A stretch of DNA of 64,000 nucleotides, from assembly GCF_025263685.1 (NCBI RefSeq), contig NZ_CP092109.1, forward strand, positions 3,039,001 to 3,103,000, written 5' to 3'. The stretch is from Geoalkalibacter halelectricus. Lineage in GTDB: Bacteria; Desulfobacterota; Desulfuromonadia; Desulfuromonadales; Geoalkalibacteraceae. This document shows, one piece after another, positions 60,551-64,000 of the stretch (its first letter is position 1; each line of letters starts with the position of its first letter). The translations under genes were made by a program, and so were the position numbers. A model generated the notes under the pieces. It was not told the origin of the DNA. It searched no databases and saw only the letters and a list, made by a program, of their open reading frames with translations.

Positions 60551-60631
60551 GAACGACATTTGCCGCGCGTCGCCCGTGCCCGAGGCGGTGCGCGCCTGGC
60601 TTTACAACCCCACGAAAAGGAGAACCAAACC

Positions 60632-60748
60632 ATGGGTAACGAAGGCAAGAAATACAAATGCGAGATCTGCGGCAATGTGGTGCAACTGCTGGTCGACGGC
60701 GGCGGAGAACTGGTCTGCTGCGGCGAGCCCATGGAGGAGACGGCGTAG
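60632..60748 (+). CDS. Desulforedoxin-like iron protein
   Basis: This 38-residue protein consists only of a desulforedoxin domain: [20 protein letters not shown] followed by VCCGEPME. Four cysteines (C-x2-C and adjacent CC) bind one rubredoxin-type iron, normally in a homodimer. The ATG at 60632 follows AAAAGGAG. It is the same module found at the N-terminus of desulfoferrodoxin but has no superoxide-reductase domain. The short spacing to tmcAL (21 bp) suggests a shared transcript. Confidence 0.9.
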   Translation: MGNEGKKYKCEICGNVVQLLVDGGGELVCCGEPMEETA

Positions 60749-60769
60749 TAGAGCCCAAGAGCGCGCCCC

Positions 60770-62044
60770 ATGCTGAAAATGTCCGCCCCTCCCGCGCGCG
60801 CCGTGGGCCTGATTACCGAATACAACCCCTTTCACAACGGGCATCTGCACCATGTGCGGGAAAGTCGCCGGGTGTCGGGCGCCGAGGTGGTGGTGGCGGT
60901 GATGAGCGGGCACTTTCTGCAGCGGGGCGAGCCGGCTCTGGTGGACAAGTGGGTGCGGGCCGAAATGGCCCTGCGCTGCGGCGTCGATGTGGTGGTGGAG
61001 TTGCCCTTTCCCTGGGCATGCAGCAGTGCGCCGGATTTCGCGCGGGGTGCCGTGCAGGCCCTGACGGCCCTGGGACGGGTGGACAGCCTGTGTTTCGGCA
61101 GTGAGGCAGGAGATCTGGAGGCCCTGCGCGGCTGCGCGGATCTGCTTTGCGATCACGAGCCCCTGATCCGGGCGGAAACGGAAAAGCTTTTGCGCGCCGG
61201 GGTCAGCTATCCCGAGGCGCGTGCGCGGTTGCTGGCCGCCAAGGCGGCAAACCCGCTGAGCGCCGCGGCCCTGGCGGCGCCCAACAACATTCTCGGCATC
61301 GAATACCTGCGGGCCTTGCGCCTGGCCGGCAACCCCCTGCACGCCTTCACCGTGCAGCGCATCGGCGCCGGCTATCACGATCAGGGCCTGGGCGAGGGGC
61401 CGATCGCCAGCGCCACGGCGATTCGCCGCGCCCTGGCCGATGGACAGGACGTCATTTCTTATCTGCCCGAAGGCGCAGCGGGGCCCTTGTTCGAAGCCCT
61501 GGCCAAGGGGCGTGCTCTCGACCCGGGCCACCATCTGCGCCTGTTGTTGGGCCGCATCATCCAGGGTGCCGAGGGCCTGCGCAGCATTTTTCTGGTGGCC
61601 GACGGCTTGGAAAACCGACTGGTGAGCGCCGCCGACCGGGCCGCGGATTTGGAGGATCTGGTGACGGCGGTCAAGGCGCGGCAGTTCACCCGCACCCGCA
61701 TTCAGCGCATGCTCACCTACATTCTCAACGACGTACGCAGCGCGCAGGTAACGCCCCTGCTAGGCGCGGGGCCACGCTACCTGCACCTGTTGGGGGCAAC
61801 GCCGGCCGGTCGGGTCTTTCTCGGCGCCTGCCGCAAGCATCTGCAATTGCCCCTGGTGGGCAATTTCTCGCGAATCCACGCCATTCTCAAGCGCCACTAC
61901 GGCGAGCAGAGCGCCGATTATCGCCTGGCCCTGGCGCAACTCGATCTGGAGCAGCGCACCACCCGCACCTTCACCCTGCTCATGAGCCGCTGGAGCGGCG
62001 CCAACCGCAACCGCGATTTTTTCGAGCCGCTCAGAAACGGGTGA
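60770..62044 (+). CDS. tmcAL: tRNA(Met) cytidine acetate ligase TmcAL-like nucleotidyltransferase
   Basis: This 424-residue protein matches the TmcAL/YlbM family, which uses ATP and acetate to acetylate C34 of elongator tRNA(Met). It shows the nucleotidyltransferase motif GLITEYNPFHNGHLHHV, then VMSGHFLQRGEPALVDKWVR, and LAAPNNILGIEYLRAL, and a C-terminal RNA-binding part (RIQRMLTYILNDV). Two starts, 60770 and 60779, are possible; the ribosome site is weak at both. Family size fits. Confidence 0.88.
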   Translation: MLKMSAPPARAVGLITEYNPFHNGHLHHVRESRRVSGAEVVVAVMSGHFLQRGEPALVDKWVRAEMALRCGVDVVVELPFPWACSSAPDFARGAVQALTALGRVDSLCFGSEAGDLEALRGCADLLCDHEPLIRAETEKLLRAGVSYPEARARLLAAKAANPLSAAALAAPNNILGIEYLRALRLAGNPLHAFTVQRIGAGYHDQGLGEGPIASATAIRRALADGQDVISYLPEGAAGPLFEALAKGRALDPGHHLRLLLGRIIQGAEGLRSIFLVADGLENRLVSAADRAADLEDLVTAVKARQFTRTRIQRMLTYILNDVRSAQVTPLLGAGPRYLHLLGATPAGRVFLGACRKHLQLPLVGNFSRIHAILKRHYGEQSADYRLALAQLDLEQRTTRTFTLLMSRWSGANRNRDFFEPLRNG

Positions 62045-62243
62045 GCCGCCCGCGGCGTCGGATGCGCGGCGGTTTGAAAAAAGTGACAAATGAGGTAATA
62101 TATTCATAAGCGAGATACGCGCTTACTCACGACTCGCTCTTTCGCGCGTCGGATATCCCTCCTGGCCGGCGCGCATTTTTTTGCCGTAAATCCCCCCACT
62201 CGAAACACAGCCGACAATCAAGCCGCAATAGCGGCGCGGGCGC

Positions 62244-63731
62244 TCAGAGGCCGTTTTGCTGCTGAGGGCTGATGATCACGTCGATGCGTCGGTTGGTGGC
62301 GCGCCCCTCGGCGGTGGTGTTGAGGGCCAGGGGGCGCCGCGATCCGTAGCCGACCGCCAGGACGCGCTCGGGGGCGAGGGCGTCGTTGGCCACGAAAAAC
62401 TGACGCACCGCCTCGGCGCGTTCCTGGGACAAGCGCGCGTTGATTTCGTCCGAACCGGTGCTGTCGGTGTGCCCCTCGATGGTCACGGCTGGTTCGCCGA
62501 AGCGCTGTATGGCGCGGCGCACCTTGCCGAGCAGGGGATAATTGGCCGGCTCGATGATCGCCTGGCCGACGGGGAAGTGGATGCTGCGCAGGCGCAGCAC
62601 GATATGGTTGCCCTGCTTGTAGACCTCGGCTTCATCGCTGGTGAAGGAAGCCTGCACCTCCTGAAAAAGCTGCTGCAGGCGCCGTTCCTGTTCGAGCTTT
62701 TCCTTCGCCGCGCGCTGCTCCCAGATATAGAGTTCCTTGGCGGCTTGCTCCTCGCGGGTGCGATCTTCCAGGCTCACGATCTGGCGGCGCGCCGCCTCGA
62801 TCTGAAAGCGCTGGGCTTCCTGGCCTTTCTGTAGGCTCTCGATGCCGGCGACCAGGGCCTTGGCCTGATCGGGGAAGGACAGGTCGCGCCAGTCCTGGTC
62901 GCTGAGCTGACGCGCGGGCAGCCTTAGCAGCGCCTCGATCCACAGAGCGATTTGCTCGGAGTGCATGTCCCGGATGCTGCGGCTGGCGTAGGTGAGGTGC
63001 AACAAGCGGCGGCTTTCAAAATCCGCCCGTGCGGCCTTTTTCGCGATGGTTTCCCTGTCGTAGCGGTCGATGCTGATGGTGGTTTCGGCGTCGTCGAGGG
63101 CCTGCTCGGCGCGCGCCAGGCTCTCCGGCGCAAAGCTCGCCGCGCGTAGATCCCGCGCTTCCTTGAGCATCTCGCGCGCTTCGCTCAAGGCATTGTGCTT
63201 GATGGCGCGTAATTCCAGGGCGAGGAATTCCTCGGTCACCGCTGTGCTGCGGCGTAGCGCCCAGTCGATGCGCTCGTTTTCGACGGCGCGGGTGAGTTGC
63301 AGCAGGCGCGTTTCCACGGCCAGGTAATCTTCGCCGAAATTCACCGCATTGACCTTGCGCGCCAGCGTCCGGGCTTCCAGGGGCGCGGCCAGGATGGATC
63401 GGACCACCTTGGCGCGTTCGCTTCCGGTCTCAAGGTGCGCGCGACCGATGGCCACCCGGTTCAGGATCTCCGCCACCCCGGCGCCCCGGTCCAGGCCCTG
63501 ACGGGCGTTGTTCAGGGCCGTCGAGGCGGCGGCGAAGTTGTCGGGCGCCAGAATATGGAGTTCATTGAGGCGTGCGTTGACCAGATCGGCATCGAGCAGC
63601 TCGATCTGTTCGCTCGGGTTTTTGGTCAGGGCGAGGGGTTCGATGCGCGGCGGAGCCTTGCCGCAACCCGCCACCAGCAGCAGGCAAAGAAGAAGGCTCG
63701 TCGACAACCAACCCGATCGTGTAGGGCGCAT
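62244..63731 (-). CDS. OmpA-family lipoprotein with long helical region
   Basis: This 495-residue lipoprotein (lipobox LLVAGC) has a long alpha-helical middle of about 330 residues rich in Ala, Glu, Leu and Arg (for example NFAAASTALNNARQGLDRGA, and a coiled coil near residues 310-370), then a C-terminal OmpA peptidoglycan-binding domain with IEGHTDSTGSDEINARLSQE and RVLAVGYGSRRPLA, and the final ATNRRIDVII. It would link the outer membrane to peptidoglycan. The helical part resembles DUF4398-type regions of other OmpA proteins. The ATG is at 63731. Confidence 0.9.
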   Translation of the reverse strand: MRPTRSGWLSTSLLLCLLLVAGCGKAPPRIEPLALTKNPSEQIELLDADLVNARLNELHILAPDNFAAASTALNNARQGLDRGAGVAEILNRVAIGRAHLETGSERAKVVRSILAAPLEARTLARKVNAVNFGEDYLAVETRLLQLTRAVENERIDWALRRSTAVTEEFLALELRAIKHNALSEAREMLKEARDLRAASFAPESLARAEQALDDAETTISIDRYDRETIAKKAARADFESRRLLHLTYASRSIRDMHSEQIALWIEALLRLPARQLSDQDWRDLSFPDQAKALVAGIESLQKGQEAQRFQIEAARRQIVSLEDRTREEQAAKELYIWEQRAAKEKLEQERRLQQLFQEVQASFTSDEAEVYKQGNHIVLRLRSIHFPVGQAIIEPANYPLLGKVRRAIQRFGEPAVTIEGHTDSTGSDEINARLSQERAEAVRQFFVANDALAPERVLAVGYGSRRPLALNTTAEGRATNRRIDVIISPQQQNGL

Positions 63732-63971
63732 GTATGGAATCTCCCGATTGAATCAATTGATGGGGGCGTTGCAAGTGCCCGCAGAATGGACCATACTTTA
63801 TTCCAGGGGACAAAAGCCTGTCAATTGTCGTCGCGGCCTTCGCATACCGGCAAGAGCCTTGGCGACGAAGAACAAACTATGCTAGATTTGTAGCCGTGCG
63901 CGGCTGGCCCAGGTTAATATTGCGCATATAAGAGTACGATAGAATTCGATAGTTTCGCAGGAGAAGCAACC

Positions 63972-64000
63972 GTGACCAGAAAGTCGACAGGGGGGCAGAC
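63972..64000 (+). CDS. Start of a further gene (cut by window edge)
   Basis: The window ends 29 bp after a GTG preceded by CAGGAGAAGCAACC, a good ribosome site. The first codons read MTRKSTGGQ. Upstream there is an AT-rich promoter-like region. Too little is visible to identify the product. Confidence 0.35.

Overview
The window is about 64 kb of high-GC bacterial chromosome, most likely from a member of the Desulfuromonadia (Geobacter / Desulfuromonas / Geoalkalibacter-like). This assignment is an inference from gene content. It rests on an rpoN-lptB-lptA-lptC-kdsC-kdsD-kdsA-pyrG-kdsB block, several c-type cytochromes, rubrerythrin and desulforedoxin, an encapsulin with ferritin-like cargo, and a selenium-utilisation cluster. 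No rRNA, complete tRNA or CRISPR array was seen.

Layout. 1-8153 (minus strand): sigma-54 (cut by the window edge), LPS export proteins LptB/A/C, the complete Kdo pathway KdsD-KdsA-KdsC-KdsB, and CTP synthase. 8298-12341 (minus): a six-gene metal-linked cluster with two zinc-ribbon membrane proteins, a LolD/MacB-like ATPase, an FtsX-like permease, a DUF2318 cysteine-rich protein and an unusual membrane-anchored protein joining a heavy-metal (HMA) domain to a SurA-N-like domain. 12681-22158: SpoU methyltransferase, an MFS carrier, a rhodanese lipoprotein with an in-frame UGA that probably encodes selenocysteine, MgtE, an erythromycin-esterase-like protein, and a selenium operon (YedE, YedF/TusA, class V aminotransferase, DUF3343). 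22240-26280: an accessory zone with a truncated lytic transglycosylase, an AbiEi/AbiEii pair with a palindromic operator, a 12-bp tandem repeat, broken four-helix, AAA ATPase, HsdS and transposase fragments, and an almost pure C tract of about 149 bp that may be an assembly artefact.

26281-33000: a PilZ / zinc-ribbon / sigma-54 activator, a dihaem peroxidase-like cytochrome, rubrerythrin, a PerR/Fur regulator and a DJ-1/PfpI protein, together resembling a peroxide-defence locus; then a SatP-like carrier. 33046-49011: UvrC, an NrfJ-like lipoprotein, a ferredoxin next to a Tat-exported PqqD-like protein, an FAD oxidoreductase, an M23 peptidase, a KefB-type antiporter, an M28 peptidase, a trihaem lipoprotein with a long charged helix, a ZIP transporter, and cytidine deaminase plus a uridine-phosphorylase-like enzyme. 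49155-51494: an RHH/PIN toxin-antitoxin pair, a macro-domain protein and four very small envelope or stress proteins.

51704-57333 (minus): a mostly overlapping lipid operon (OlsF-like double acyltransferase, two small membrane/envelope proteins, lipid kinase, GT4 glycosyltransferase, PAP2 phosphatase). 57729-64000: a ferritin-like protein, SfsA, the encapsulin shell and its cargo, desulforedoxin, TmcAL, an OmpA-type lipoprotein and the first codons of a further gene. Themes that recur are envelope construction, metal and selenium handling, and oxygen/peroxide defence in an anaerobe. A short palindromic repeat recurs upstream of several genes.
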